Positions 45,601 to 53,294 of a stretch of 64,000 nt of DNA are shown piece by piece. The notes under the pieces are model-generated. The model saw only the letters and a program-made list of their open reading frames with translations, was not told where the DNA came from and did no database searches. The stretch lies in assembly GCA_036003045.1 (NCBI GenBank), contig DASYSS010000104.1, positions 30,901-94,900 on the forward strand, given 5' to 3'. A program made the translations under genes and the position numbers. This stretch comes from Gemmatimonadaceae bacterium. GTDB taxonomy: Bacteria > Gemmatimonadota > Gemmatimonadetes > Gemmatimonadales > Gemmatimonadaceae. Every line of letters starts with the position of its first letter. Position 1 is the first letter of the stretch.

Positions 45601-45629
45601 TTGCGATATTAGGATGCCCCTCTTAGACT
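45601..45629 (+). promoter_or_regulatory. Putative sigma-70 promoter of the leader/MATE unit
   Basis: TTGCGA (45601-45606), 17-bp spacer, TAGACT (45624-45629). Each hexamer matches the consensus at four of six positions with ideal spacing. It lies after the 8-bp repeats and about 40 bp before the leader ORF, which is the expected place for a transcript start near 45636. Confidence 0.45.
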
Positions 45630-45668
45630 GCGCCCTCCGCAACTGAACTCCATCCGTTTGGTGATTCG

Positions 45669-45764
45669 ATGAGCACGCACATCAACCCGATGACCGCCGC
45701 CGGCCTGGCCGCCTCGAGAGGCGTCCCGACGGGCTTCGGCATCGGCACCGCTCACAGTCACTGA
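45669..45764 (+). CDS. Putative 31-residue leader peptide
   Basis: A 31-codon reading frame (starts MSTHINPMTAAG, ends GIGTAHSH) lies between a plausible promoter and a strong terminator hairpin, upstream of the MATE gene. Its last codons contain CGGCACCG (45743-45750), complementary to the 3' arm of that terminator. This is the architecture of a translated attenuator. The ribosome binding site is weak (GGTGAT), and no run of one amino acid is present, so any stalling signal would be peptide- or drug-mediated. It is not homologous to anything I recognise. Confidence 0.5.
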   Translation: MSTHINPMTAAGLAASRGVPTGFGIGTAHSH

Positions 45765-45793
45765 TCGCGCGATAACGGCTCGGGTAATCACGA

Positions 45794-45830
45794 GGGCGGC
45801 GCCGCGATTCGGTGCCGCCCTTTCGATTTC
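45794..45830 (+). terminator. Attenuator terminator before MATE gene
   Basis: Ten-bp stem GGGCGGCGCC (45794-45803)/GGTGCCGCCC (45811-45820) with one G-U pair, 7-nt loop, then TTTCGATTTC. It precedes the MATE start by about 60 bp and lies on the coding strand, so it would stop transcription before the gene unless disrupted. The competing 8-bp antiterminator pairing is CGGCACCG (45743-45750) with CGGTGCCG (45810-45817). Confidence 0.65.
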
Positions 45831-45882
45831 AATCAACTTGCGCCTGCCGCCGCGCCACACGAATCAACGAATAGGAGTTCAC

Positions 45883-47358
45883 TTGAGTACCTCAATGTCC
45901 AATTCCGCCGAGAGCGCCATCGTGGTGCCGGGCGACGCAGGGGCGGCCGATGCCGCGCACGCGCCGCCGCCCCCACTCTCGCTCGGGGCGGCCATACGCG
46001 AAGCGCTGCGCGGCACGCATCGCGACTTCACCGAAGGCACCGTCGCGCACGCGATCCTGATCCTCGCCATTCCGATGGTGCTGGAGATGATCATGGAGAG
46101 CGTGTTCGCCGTCTGCGACGTGTTCTTCGTCTCCAAGCTCGGCGCGAGCGCGGTTGCCACGGTCGGTCTCACCGAGTCGTGGGTCACGCTCGTGTTCGCG
46201 CTCGCCATGGGATTGGCGATCGCGACGTCGGCGACCGTTGCGCGCCGCACCGGCGAACGCGACCGAGAGGGCGCGGCGCGCGCGGCCACGCAGGGCATTC
46301 TGCTCGGCCTGGCGCTGGCCGCGATCCTCGGCGTCATCGGCGGCGCGCTCGCACCGCAAGCGTTGCGTGTGATGGGCGCGTCACCCGACGTCGTCGCGCA
46401 AGGCACGGGCTACGCCCGCGTCATGCTCGGCGGCAACGTCACGATCGTCATGCTGTTCCTGATCAACGCGATCTTCCGTGGCGCGGGAGACGCGGCGATC
46501 GCCATGCGCGTGCTGTGGCTGGCGAACGCGATCAACATCGTGCTCGGACCGTGTCTCATCTTCGGACTCGGGCCGTTCCCGCGGCTTGGCGTGACCGGTG
46601 CGGCGATCGCGACCAACATCGGCCGGGGAACGGGCGCGTTGTTCGCGCTGTCGCGGCTTCTCAAGCCGGGATCGCGTATCGACATCCACGTTCGCCATCT
46701 CAAGATCGAACCCGCGCTGATCGGAAAGTTGCTGCAGCTCGCCTGGTCGGCGGCGCTTCAGTTCCTGATCGGCATGGGGAGTTGGATCGCGCTCGTGCGA
46801 ATTCTGTCGAGCTTCGGCAGCGACACGCTCGCCGGATACACGATCGGCATTCGCGTCATCATGTTCACGATCTTGCCGGCGTCGGGCGTCGCGAATGCGG
46901 CGGCGACGATGGTCGGCCAGGCGCTCGGTGCTCGAAAGCCGGAGCGCGCCGAGCAGGCGGTGAAGATCGCGGGCAAGTACAACATGTTCGTGCTGACGGC
47001 CGTCGGAGTCGTTTTGGGTCTCGGCGCTCCGCTCATCGCGCACGTGTTCACGTCGGACCCGGAGGTCGCGTCCAACGCGACAAACCTGTTGCGCGTCGTG
47101 GCGTTCGGGTACCCGCTGTACGGATGGGGGATGGTGTTCGGACAGTCGTTCAACGGTGCGGGCGACACGCGGACGCCGACGCTGCTGAACCTGGCCGTGT
47201 TCTGGTGTTGGGAGATCCCGCTCGCGTTCGTGCTGGCCATCGTGTTCAAGCTCGGCCCGTTCGGCGTCTTCGTCGCGATGGCGATCGCGTTCTCGACGTA
47301 CGCATTGGCCGGCAGGTGGGCGTTCAACCGCGGAACCTGGAAGCTCCGCCGGATCTGA
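45883..47358 (+). CDS. MATE-family multidrug/Na+ antiporter
   Basis: 491 residues with 12 membrane helices in two related bundles (ILILAIPMVLEMIMESVF; NINIVLGPCLIFGLGPFPRLG; and second-half IGMGSWIALVRILSSFG). The motif DVFFVSKLGASAVATVG is typical of MATE proteins, which export cationic drugs and metabolites. The start is taken at TTG 45883 because AGGAG lies 5 nt upstream; ATG 45895 would have a spacing of 17 nt. The gene is preceded by a leader ORF and terminator and followed by a strong terminator. Confidence 0.9.
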   Translation: MSTSMSNSAESAIVVPGDAGAADAAHAPPPPLSLGAAIREALRGTHRDFTEGTVAHAILILAIPMVLEMIMESVFAVCDVFFVSKLGASAVATVGLTESWVTLVFALAMGLAIATSATVARRTGERDREGAARAATQGILLGLALAAILGVIGGALAPQALRVMGASPDVVAQGTGYARVMLGGNVTIVMLFLINAIFRGAGDAAIAMRVLWLANAINIVLGPCLIFGLGPFPRLGVTGAAIATNIGRGTGALFALSRLLKPGSRIDIHVRHLKIEPALIGKLLQLAWSAALQFLIGMGSWIALVRILSSFGSDTLAGYTIGIRVIMFTILPASGVANAAATMVGQALGARKPERAEQAVKIAGKYNMFVLTAVGVVLGLGAPLIAHVFTSDPEVASNATNLLRVVAFGYPLYGWGMVFGQSFNGAGDTRTPTLLNLAVFWCWEIPLAFVLAIVFKLGPFGVFVAMAIAFSTYALAGRWAFNRGTWKLRRI

Positions 47359-47380
47359 CGCTCGTCGCCTGGCCTCAAAG

Positions 47381-47422
47381 AAACGGCTGCTCTGAGATGC
47401 CCTCAGAGGAGCCGTTTTTTTC
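47381..47422 (+). terminator. Rho-independent terminator after MATE gene
   Basis: Stem AACGGCTGCTCTGAG (47382-47396)/CTCAGAGGAGCCGTT (47402-47416) with one mismatch, short loop, then a T-run (47415-47421). Its right arm also encodes the last codons and stop of the convergent small basic protein. Confidence 0.85.
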
Positions 47423-47600
47423 GTTTTCGTCTACGCCCCTTGGACGACGGCGTCTTCGATTTCGGCTCGCCGACGACGGCCACCAGCGCGAGCTCGGCCG
47501 TGTGCCTCGACGCCGTCCACCGAATCTGTCCCCGCTTCTCCTTCTGGATCTCCTTCAGGCGTTCCTCGACTTCCTCGATATCGCCCCGCTCATTCGCCAT
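47403..47600 (-). CDS. 65-residue basic protein of unknown function
   Basis: Start ATG 47600 has GGAGG five bases upstream, strong evidence that it is translated. The N-terminal 25 residues are acidic and helical (GDIEEVEERLKEIQKEKRG, probable coiled coil), the centre reads IRWTASRHTAELALVAVVG, and the C-terminus is a lysine/arginine tail (SSKGRRRKRKKRLL). The tail suggests nucleic-acid or ribosome binding. No family recognised. The stop codon lies inside the MATE terminator stem, so the two converging transcripts share this structure. Confidence 0.6.
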   Translation of the reverse strand: MANERGDIEEVEERLKEIQKEKRGQIRWTASRHTAELALVAVVGEPKSKTPSSKGRRRKRKKRLL

Positions 47601-47678
47601 TCCATCCTCCCCGTTCCATTCTTACACCCTCATATTGATGGCGGACGCTCTCTAACGCCCTCTTCGCAGTCCGATTCC

Positions 47679-47806
47679 TCGGAGTTCGGCAGTTTTGGAG
47701 TTCGGCCGTTTCGGAGTTGGGCAGTTTCGGACCTTGGCAGTCTCGGAGTTCGGCCGTTTCGGACCTTGGCAGTCTCGGAGTTCGGCAGTCTCGGAATTCG
47801 TCCCTC
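47679..47806. repeat. Seven 16-bp direct repeats plus partial eighth
   Basis: Seven units of exactly 16 bp (47679-47790), consensus TCGGAGTTCGGCAGTY; units 4 and 6 carry ACCTTGG in the middle instead of AGTTCGG. A degenerate eighth unit runs to 47806. The array occupies the divergent region between the small basic protein and the aminotransferase and ends 13 bp before the latter's ATG, so it must include the promoter or leader. Confidence 0.92.
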
Positions 47807-47819
47807 CTCCCTTTGCCTT

Positions 47820-49148
47820 ATGTCGACCTTAGTCTCCGCCCCCCCAAGCCTCGACGAGCTCTGGCTCCCCTTCACCGCCAACCGCGCCTTCAAACGCGCT
47901 CCTCGGCTGCTCGTCGCCGCCAGCGGTATGTACTACACCGCGGCCGACGGTCGCCAGATTCTCGACGGCACCGCCGGGCTTTGGTGCGTGAACGCCGGGC
48001 ATTGCCGGGAATCGATCACGTCGGCGATCCGCGAACAAGCGGGCGTGATGGACTACGCGCCGCCCTTCCAGATGGGACATCCGCTGGCGTTCGAGCTCGC
48101 GCAACAGCTCGCGGGCATGCTTCCCGGCGATCTCGATCACGTCTTCTTCGGCAACTCCGGCTCCGAGGCCGTGGATACGGCGCTCAAGATCGCCCTCGCC
48201 TATTGGCAGGCCAAGGGTGAGCCCGAGCGCGTACGCTTCGTCGGACGCGCCCGCGGTTACCACGGCGTCGGGTTTGGCGGAGTCGCCGTCGGCGGCATCG
48301 AGTCGAATCGCCGGCAGTTCGCCGCCCAGCTGCCCGGCGCGGTCGATCACCTCCCGCACACGCACGACCCCGCGGCCAACGCGTTCTCGAAGGGCCAGCC
48401 TCGGCACGGCGCGCAGCTCGCCGACGCGCTCGAGGAGATCGTGAGCAAGCGCGGCGCGCACACCATCGCCGCGGTGATCGTAGAACCGGTGGCGGGATCG
48501 ACGGGCGTACTCGTTCCGCCGGTCGGTTACCTCGAGCGGCTGCGCGAGATCTGCGACCGCCACGGCATCCTTCTCATCTTCGACGAGGTCATCACCGGCT
48601 TCGGAAGAACCGGCTCGGCGTTCGGCGCGACGAGATTTGGTGTGACGCCGGACATGATGACGCTGGCGAAAGGCATCACCAACGCCACCGTGCCGATGGG
48701 CGCCGTGTGCATGCGACGCGGCATCTATGAAACCGTCGTCGACGGCGCTCCAGCGGGAATCGAGCTCTTTCACGGGTACACGTACTCCGGCCATCCGCTC
48801 GCCGCTGCCGCCGGTCTCGCGACGCTCGATCTCTATAAGACGGACGGACTCTTCGAGCGCGCCGCGTCGCTCGAACCCGTCATGGCCGACGCGGTGCATT
48901 CGCTGCGCGGAGCACCGCACGTGATCGACGTTCGAAACATCGGTGTGGTGGGCGGCATCGAGCTCGAGCCGCGCCCGGGCGCGCCCGGCGCGCGCGGGTT
49001 CGAGATCTTCCTCAAATGCTTCGAGGCGGGCGTCCTGGTTCGCTCGACCGCGGACACGATCGCGCTGTCGCCGCCGCTCATCGTCGAGCACGATCAAATC
49101 GAACAGATCGTCGACACGGTGCGCGACGCGCTCAACACAGTTGCCTAG
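47820..49148 (+). CDS. Class III omega-amino acid:pyruvate aminotransferase
   Basis: 442 residues. PLP enzyme of the beta-alanine/taurine:pyruvate group: N-terminal ELWLPFTANRAFKRAPRLL and GTAGLWCVNAGHCR are the family signature, FFGNSGSEAVDTALKIAL binds the cofactor phosphate, IFDEVITGFGRTG holds the PLP aspartate, and the Schiff-base lysine is in TLAKGITNATVPMG. Moves an omega-amino group (beta-alanine, taurine or similar) to pyruvate. It is followed 11 bp later (or by 1-bp overlap if the GTG at 49148 is used) by a cytochrome and sulfite dehydrogenase genes, so a sulfonated amino acid is possible. Confidence 0.9.
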   Translation: MSTLVSAPPSLDELWLPFTANRAFKRAPRLLVAASGMYYTAADGRQILDGTAGLWCVNAGHCRESITSAIREQAGVMDYAPPFQMGHPLAFELAQQLAGMLPGDLDHVFFGNSGSEAVDTALKIALAYWQAKGEPERVRFVGRARGYHGVGFGGVAVGGIESNRRQFAAQLPGAVDHLPHTHDPAANAFSKGQPRHGAQLADALEEIVSKRGAHTIAAVIVEPVAGSTGVLVPPVGYLERLREICDRHGILLIFDEVITGFGRTGSAFGATRFGVTPDMMTLAKGITNATVPMGAVCMRRGIYETVVDGAPAGIELFHGYTYSGHPLAAAAGLATLDLYKTDGLFERAASLEPVMADAVHSLRGAPHVIDVRNIGVVGGIELEPRPGAPGARGFEIFLKCFEAGVLVRSTADTIALSPPLIVEHDQIEQIVDTVRDALNTVA

Positions 49149-49159
49149 TGGAATCTCGA

Positions 49160-50134
49160 ATGCACGCTGGCCGGAGCATCGCTCGACGTCGCGTCGCGAC
49201 GGCCGGCACGGCGATCACCTTCGCGGCCCTCGTCGGCTGCACGCTCCAGGAAGTCGGTCGTACGGATACCACCACCGCCACTGCGCAACGCACGACGGCG
49301 CGGCCGTACAACGCCGAGACGTGGCAGCCACCGGTCGTCGACAGCACGCCCGACGATCCGCTCGAGGTGTCGATCTACCGCGGATTGGCGCTCCTCACGC
49401 ACACGCACGACAGCCTGCCCAACTTCGCCGGCGGAAATCTCGTCTGCACCAGTTGTCATCTGGATGAAGGCCGGCGCCCAAACGCCGCCCCGCTGATGGG
49501 CGTCATGGCGCGCTTCCCCAAGTTCCTCGACCGCGCCGGCGCCGTCGTCCCGATCGAGGATCGCGTCAACTACTGTTTCACGCGGAGTCTCTCCGGATCG
49601 AAGCTGCCGCCGGACAGCCGCGAGATGCAGGACATCGTCGCGTACCTCGCCTACATATCGAAGGGCGTCCCGACGGGAGAACACGTGCGCGGCGAGGGTT
49701 TCGCCACGATGCCAAAGCTGTTCGGTGACCCGGCCACCGGGCACAAGCTCTTCACCGAGAACTGCGCGCGATGCCACGGCAACGACGGCGCGGGGATCGG
49801 GCCGGCGCCATCGCTCTGGGGACCCAAGTCGTTCAGCATCGCCGCGTCGATGGCCCGAGTCGAGCGCGCGGCATCGTTCATTCGGCACAACATGCCGTTC
49901 GACAAGCCGGGATCGCTCACCGACCAGCAGGCGTACGACATCGCGGCCTACGTCGTGTCGATGCCTCGTCCGGACCAACCGGGCAAAGACCTCGATTGGC
50001 CGACCGGCGGCGCTCCGTCGGACGTGCCGTACGACACGAAAGGACACAAGGCCTTCCACCCGCCCAAGGTTCTCCCGCGCGCGAATCCGGCGAACACGAT
50101 CGTCGGAAATCCGCCGTCCGTCATTCACAAGTAG
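49160..50134 (+). CDS. Dihaem cytochrome c lipoprotein, TsdA-like
   Basis: 324 residues. Signal sequence with lipobox-like ALVGC. Two haem c sites: CTSCH (about residue 97) and CARCH (about residue 198). The first domain resembles thiosulfate dehydrogenase TsdA: LVCTSCHLDEGRRPNAAPLMG, RVNYCFTRSLSGSKLPPDS, and ISKGVPTGEHVRGEGF. Probable role: electron transfer or thiosulfate/sulfur-compound oxidation in the periplasm. GTG 49148 is an alternative start. SoxC follows after 16 bp. Confidence 0.82.
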   Translation: MHAGRSIARRRVATAGTAITFAALVGCTLQEVGRTDTTTATAQRTTARPYNAETWQPPVVDSTPDDPLEVSIYRGLALLTHTHDSLPNFAGGNLVCTSCHLDEGRRPNAAPLMGVMARFPKFLDRAGAVVPIEDRVNYCFTRSLSGSKLPPDSREMQDIVAYLAYISKGVPTGEHVRGEGFATMPKLFGDPATGHKLFTENCARCHGNDGAGIGPAPSLWGPKSFSIAASMARVERAASFIRHNMPFDKPGSLTDQQAYDIAAYVVSMPRPDQPGKDLDWPTGGAPSDVPYDTKGHKAFHPPKVLPRANPANTIVGNPPSVIHK

Positions 50135-50150
50135 TCATGCAGGGAGTGAG

Positions 50151-51413
50151 ATGAGCCACCCCCAACGACCGATCAGCCGGCGGTCGATGATCGCCGGGAC
50201 GGCTGCCGCGACCGGTGGCGCGCTCCTGGCCAAGCTCCCCCTCCCCGAGACGGCCGACGCGCGGCAAGCGCCGAGCGCGCCCGCGCTCCCGGCCGTCGGC
50301 GATCCGACCAAGGCGCCCGGCGCGCCGACGACGGCCGTCGGCACGCGATCGCCGTTCGTCGAGCCCAAGCGCGCGCCCGTCGGCGACGTCTCAGGCACGA
50401 CGCTCGCCCCGCTCCAGGATCTGGCAGGCACGATCACTCCCGCCGATCTCCATTTCGCGCGCATCCATTCCGGCGTTCCCACGATTGATCCCGCGGGTCA
50501 CACGTTGCTCATCCACGGGCTGGTCGATCGGCCGATGACTTTCAGCGTCGACGACGTCAAGCGCTTCCCCGCCGTCACGCAGATTCACTTCATCGAGTGC
50601 TCGGGGAACGGACGCACCGCGTACCGCGCCCCCCGTCCGGACATGACGCCGCAGCAGGTCGACGGGATGACGAGCCAGAGCGAGTGGACCGGTGTCCCGC
50701 TGTCGTTGCTGCTTCGAGAGACAGGCGTCAAATCCGGCGCGAAGTGGTTTCTCGCCGAGGGCGGCGACTCGTGTCTGCTCGCCCGCAGCATCCCGATCGC
50801 CAAGGCGCACGACGACGCGCTCATTGCCTGGGCGCAGAACGGCGAGCCGCTGCGGCCGGAGCAAGGATTTCCGATTCGCTTGCTGCTCCCCGGTTTCGAG
50901 GGCAACACCAACGTCAAATGGCTTCGCCGCATCAAGCTTGGCACCGAGCCGTTCATGACTCGCTGGGAAACCTCCAAATACACCGACCCGATACTCGGCG
51001 GCAAAGCGCGCCAGTTCAGCTTCGAGATGGACGCGAAGTCGATCATCACGAGCCCGGCGTATCCCGATCGCATCGCCGCCCCCGGCTGGCGTGCGATCCG
51101 CGGACTGGCCTGGAGCGGCCGGGGACGGATCACACGGGTGGACGTGAGCACCGATGGCGGCGCCAGCTGGCAAGAGGCAGGGCTCCGCACGCCCGCCATG
51201 CCGAAAGCGCACGTGCGATTCGAGCTTCCGTGGCGCTGGGCCGGTGATAATAGTTTTCTAATGAGCCGAGCGACCGACGAGACGGGGTACGTGCAGCCGA
51301 CGATGGCCGAGCTACGCGCCGCGCGCGGTCCGGCGACCGAGTACCACTTCAATTGCATCCGCGGCTGGCGCGTCGCGCGCGACGGCTCCGTGACGTTCGA
51401 GGCGAACACGTGA
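50151..51413 (+). CDS. soxC: Sulfite dehydrogenase molybdenum subunit, SoxC-like
   Basis: 420 residues. Twin-arginine signal (SRRSMIAGTAAATGGALL), then an oxidoreductase molybdopterin domain with the molybdenum-ligating Cys150 in HFIECSGNGRT, and a C-terminal Mo-co dimerisation domain (GWRAIRGLAWSGRGRITRVD). SoxC oxidises sulfur-bound sulfane or sulfite using its cytochrome partner. ATG 50151 has GGGAG just upstream. The stop overlaps the next cytochrome gene by 4 bp. The only apparent molybdate or tungstate importer in the window is at 14.2-17.0 kb. Confidence 0.92.
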   Translation: MSHPQRPISRRSMIAGTAAATGGALLAKLPLPETADARQAPSAPALPAVGDPTKAPGAPTTAVGTRSPFVEPKRAPVGDVSGTTLAPLQDLAGTITPADLHFARIHSGVPTIDPAGHTLLIHGLVDRPMTFSVDDVKRFPAVTQIHFIECSGNGRTAYRAPRPDMTPQQVDGMTSQSEWTGVPLSLLLRETGVKSGAKWFLAEGGDSCLLARSIPIAKAHDDALIAWAQNGEPLRPEQGFPIRLLLPGFEGNTNVKWLRRIKLGTEPFMTRWETSKYTDPILGGKARQFSFEMDAKSIITSPAYPDRIAAPGWRAIRGLAWSGRGRITRVDVSTDGGASWQEAGLRTPAMPKAHVRFELPWRWAGDNSFLMSRATDETGYVQPTMAELRAARGPATEYHFNCIRGWRVARDGSVTFEANT

Positions 51414-52003
51414 ACGGCGCCATTGTGTTGTCCGGGCTGTGCGTCCTCGTCGCTGCGTGCGCGCCGCAAACGCGCGACGCCTCCGTCGGCGCCGGTCTGC
51501 CCGCCAACCTCGGACTCGGCGCGGCCGCGACGGCCGCCCAGGTCGCGGCCGTCGACGTGGAGGTCGGCCCCGACGGCGCCGGCCTCCCGGCCGGCTCGGG
51601 GACGCCGGAACAAGGCAAGTCGGTCTACCTGATGAATTGCGCGACCTGCCACGGCAACGACGGCGAAGGCCACCCGCCGCTGGCTCCCCAGATCATCGGC
51701 GGTCCGCGCGGCTCTTTCAACTTCGCGAACGACCCGACGATGACGCGGACGATCGGCAATTACTGGCCGTACGCCACGACGGTGTTCGACTACGTCCGCC
51801 GCGCCATGCCCTTTGGCGCGCCCCGCTCGCTGACCAACGACCAGTACTACGCCGTCACGGCCTACCTGCTCGAGCGCGAAGGCATCATCCAGCCCGGCAC
51901 GATCATGGATGCGAAGTCACTGCCGGCGGTCCAGATGCCGGCCCGCTCGCACTTCGTCGTTGACGATCGCGCGGGCTCAATGGGCGGCAAGGCCGTTCGC
52001 TGA
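51410..52003 (+). CDS. soxD: Cytochrome c lipoprotein, SoxD-like partner of SoxC
   Basis: 197 residues from a GTG overlapping the soxC stop (GTGA). Signal peptide with lipobox LVAAC; one haem c site CATCH (about residue 81) and a likely axial Met in RRAMPFGAPRSL. Linker of about 50 Ala/Gly/Val-rich residues before the domain. SoxD accepts electrons from SoxC and passes them to the respiratory chain. Family SoxD proteins are often longer, so the symbol is given from context. Confidence 0.82.
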   Translation: MNGAIVLSGLCVLVAACAPQTRDASVGAGLPANLGLGAAATAAQVAAVDVEVGPDGAGLPAGSGTPEQGKSVYLMNCATCHGNDGEGHPPLAPQIIGGPRGSFNFANDPTMTRTIGNYWPYATTVFDYVRRAMPFGAPRSLTNDQYYAVTAYLLEREGIIQPGTIMDAKSLPAVQMPARSHFVVDDRAGSMGGKAVR

Positions 52004-52035
52004 GACTGGGTCTCACGAACTACTTCAGGAAAGCG

Positions 52036-53217
52036 CTACTTGGCGCCGAGGTGCTTGGCGAAGAACGCCCAAGTCTTGTTCCACGAGTCGATCTGCTCGG
52101 GCGAATCTTCGCGCTCGAGTGTTTGCTCGTTCACACGGCGGCTGAACGTGTGTCCGCAGCCGTGCGGGCCCTCGGGCGGATTCACGTAGATCTTCGTCTC
52201 CGCGAGATCCGGCTTGAGCGCGCGCAGTGTGTAGACCATCTGCTGGTCTTCGCGGAAGAAGACGTCGCAGTCGTTGGTCGCCACGTGCACGAGCATCGGA
52301 ACCTTGAGGTTCTCGGCGTGGAAGACCGGCGAGCGCTTGAGGTATTCGTCGATGCAGTCGTGGTCGTGCGTCGGGCCGCAGCTCTGCTCCCACGGCAGCC
52401 CCTGGATTCCCGTCTCCGCCGCGTAGTCGCGCGCGTAGCCGGGACCGTGATCCATCAGGCGGAAGACGAGATTGGTGACCGGCACGATCGCCGCGCCCGC
52501 CTTGAACGGATTGTCGTCGCGGAAAAGGATGTGCGACGTGATGAAGCCGCCGTGACTCCAGCCCATGATGCCCAGGTGCTGCGCGTCGACGTACGGCAGC
52601 GTCGCGAGATAGTCGACTGACGAGAGCACGTCGTCGACCTCCTTGCCGCCGTAATCGATCTTCTTCATCCACTCGTCGCCGTAGCCGGTGCTGCCCCGAT
52701 AGTCGGGGGTGAGGATGACGTAGCCGCGCTTCACCGCTTCGACGATGAACGGATAGAGCGCCGTGTCCCAGTCGCCATGGACGCCGCCGTGCACCCACAC
52801 GAGCGCGACGTGCTTCGTGGTGCCGTGGTTGATCGGCGAGAAGAGATACGCCGGGATCTCGAGGCCGTCGGCGCGGCTTCTGTATTTGATCTTCTGAAAT
52901 TCGTAGTTGCCCGGGGCCTTCGCCGCGTAGACGCTGTCCGTGCGCCGTTTGTTGGCGAGGTCGCGCTCGCAAATCTGCGGCGCGCATCCGCGCAGGTCCT
53001 TCGGATCCTTGCTCACGTACAACTCCCGCTCACGCACCGAGTCGACGGCGCCGCGCCACGCCGAAGCGGGGCCCGCACGGTGCGGATCGCGCGCCGGCCG
53101 GTTGCCGCCGCGTCCCATTTGGCGAACGGCGGAAGTGTCTTGGGCGGTCAAAGGCCGCGCGGCGAGCGGCGCGGCGGCAAATGCGAAGAGAGCGGCGGCT
53201 GCGGGGAGACGTCTCAT
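52036..53217 (-). CDS. Exported prolyl oligopeptidase-family (S9) hydrolase
   Basis: 393 residues. Signal peptide ending AARPLTAQ. The C-terminal alpha/beta-hydrolase has nucleophile Ser in GIMGWSHGGFITSH, Asp in HVATNDCDVFF and His in GPHGCGHTF; the oxyanion region is WVHGGVHGDW. No beta-propeller is present, so it is the short S9-type form rather than full DPP-IV. Likely an exported peptidase or esterase. ATG 53217 opens the signal peptide; the gene runs convergently to the soxCD unit, 32 bp from its end. Confidence 0.85.
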   Translation of the reverse strand: MRRLPAAAALFAFAAAPLAARPLTAQDTSAVRQMGRGGNRPARDPHRAGPASAWRGAVDSVRERELYVSKDPKDLRGCAPQICERDLANKRRTDSVYAAKAPGNYEFQKIKYRSRADGLEIPAYLFSPINHGTTKHVALVWVHGGVHGDWDTALYPFIVEAVKRGYVILTPDYRGSTGYGDEWMKKIDYGGKEVDDVLSSVDYLATLPYVDAQHLGIMGWSHGGFITSHILFRDDNPFKAGAAIVPVTNLVFRLMDHGPGYARDYAAETGIQGLPWEQSCGPTHDHDCIDEYLKRSPVFHAENLKVPMLVHVATNDCDVFFREDQQMVYTLRALKPDLAETKIYVNPPEGPHGCGHTFSRRVNEQTLEREDSPEQIDSWNKTWAFFAKHLGAK

Positions 53218-53294
53218 GCGACCCTCATGACGGCTGTTGGCGATCCAACGACAATTCATCCGGCGCGACGAATCTACGCGCCGCACCGACCGTC

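Noticed and set aside
47679..47806. CRISPR-like array
   Set aside because: The 16-bp units abut directly with no unique spacers, so this is a tandem minisatellite, not a CRISPR.
46179..47819. Large fusion of a MATE-overlapping frame with the aminotransferase
   Set aside because: The upstream part is an Arg/His-rich shadow frame of the MATE gene and the 16-bp repeats; the ATG at 47820 starts a normal family N-terminus.
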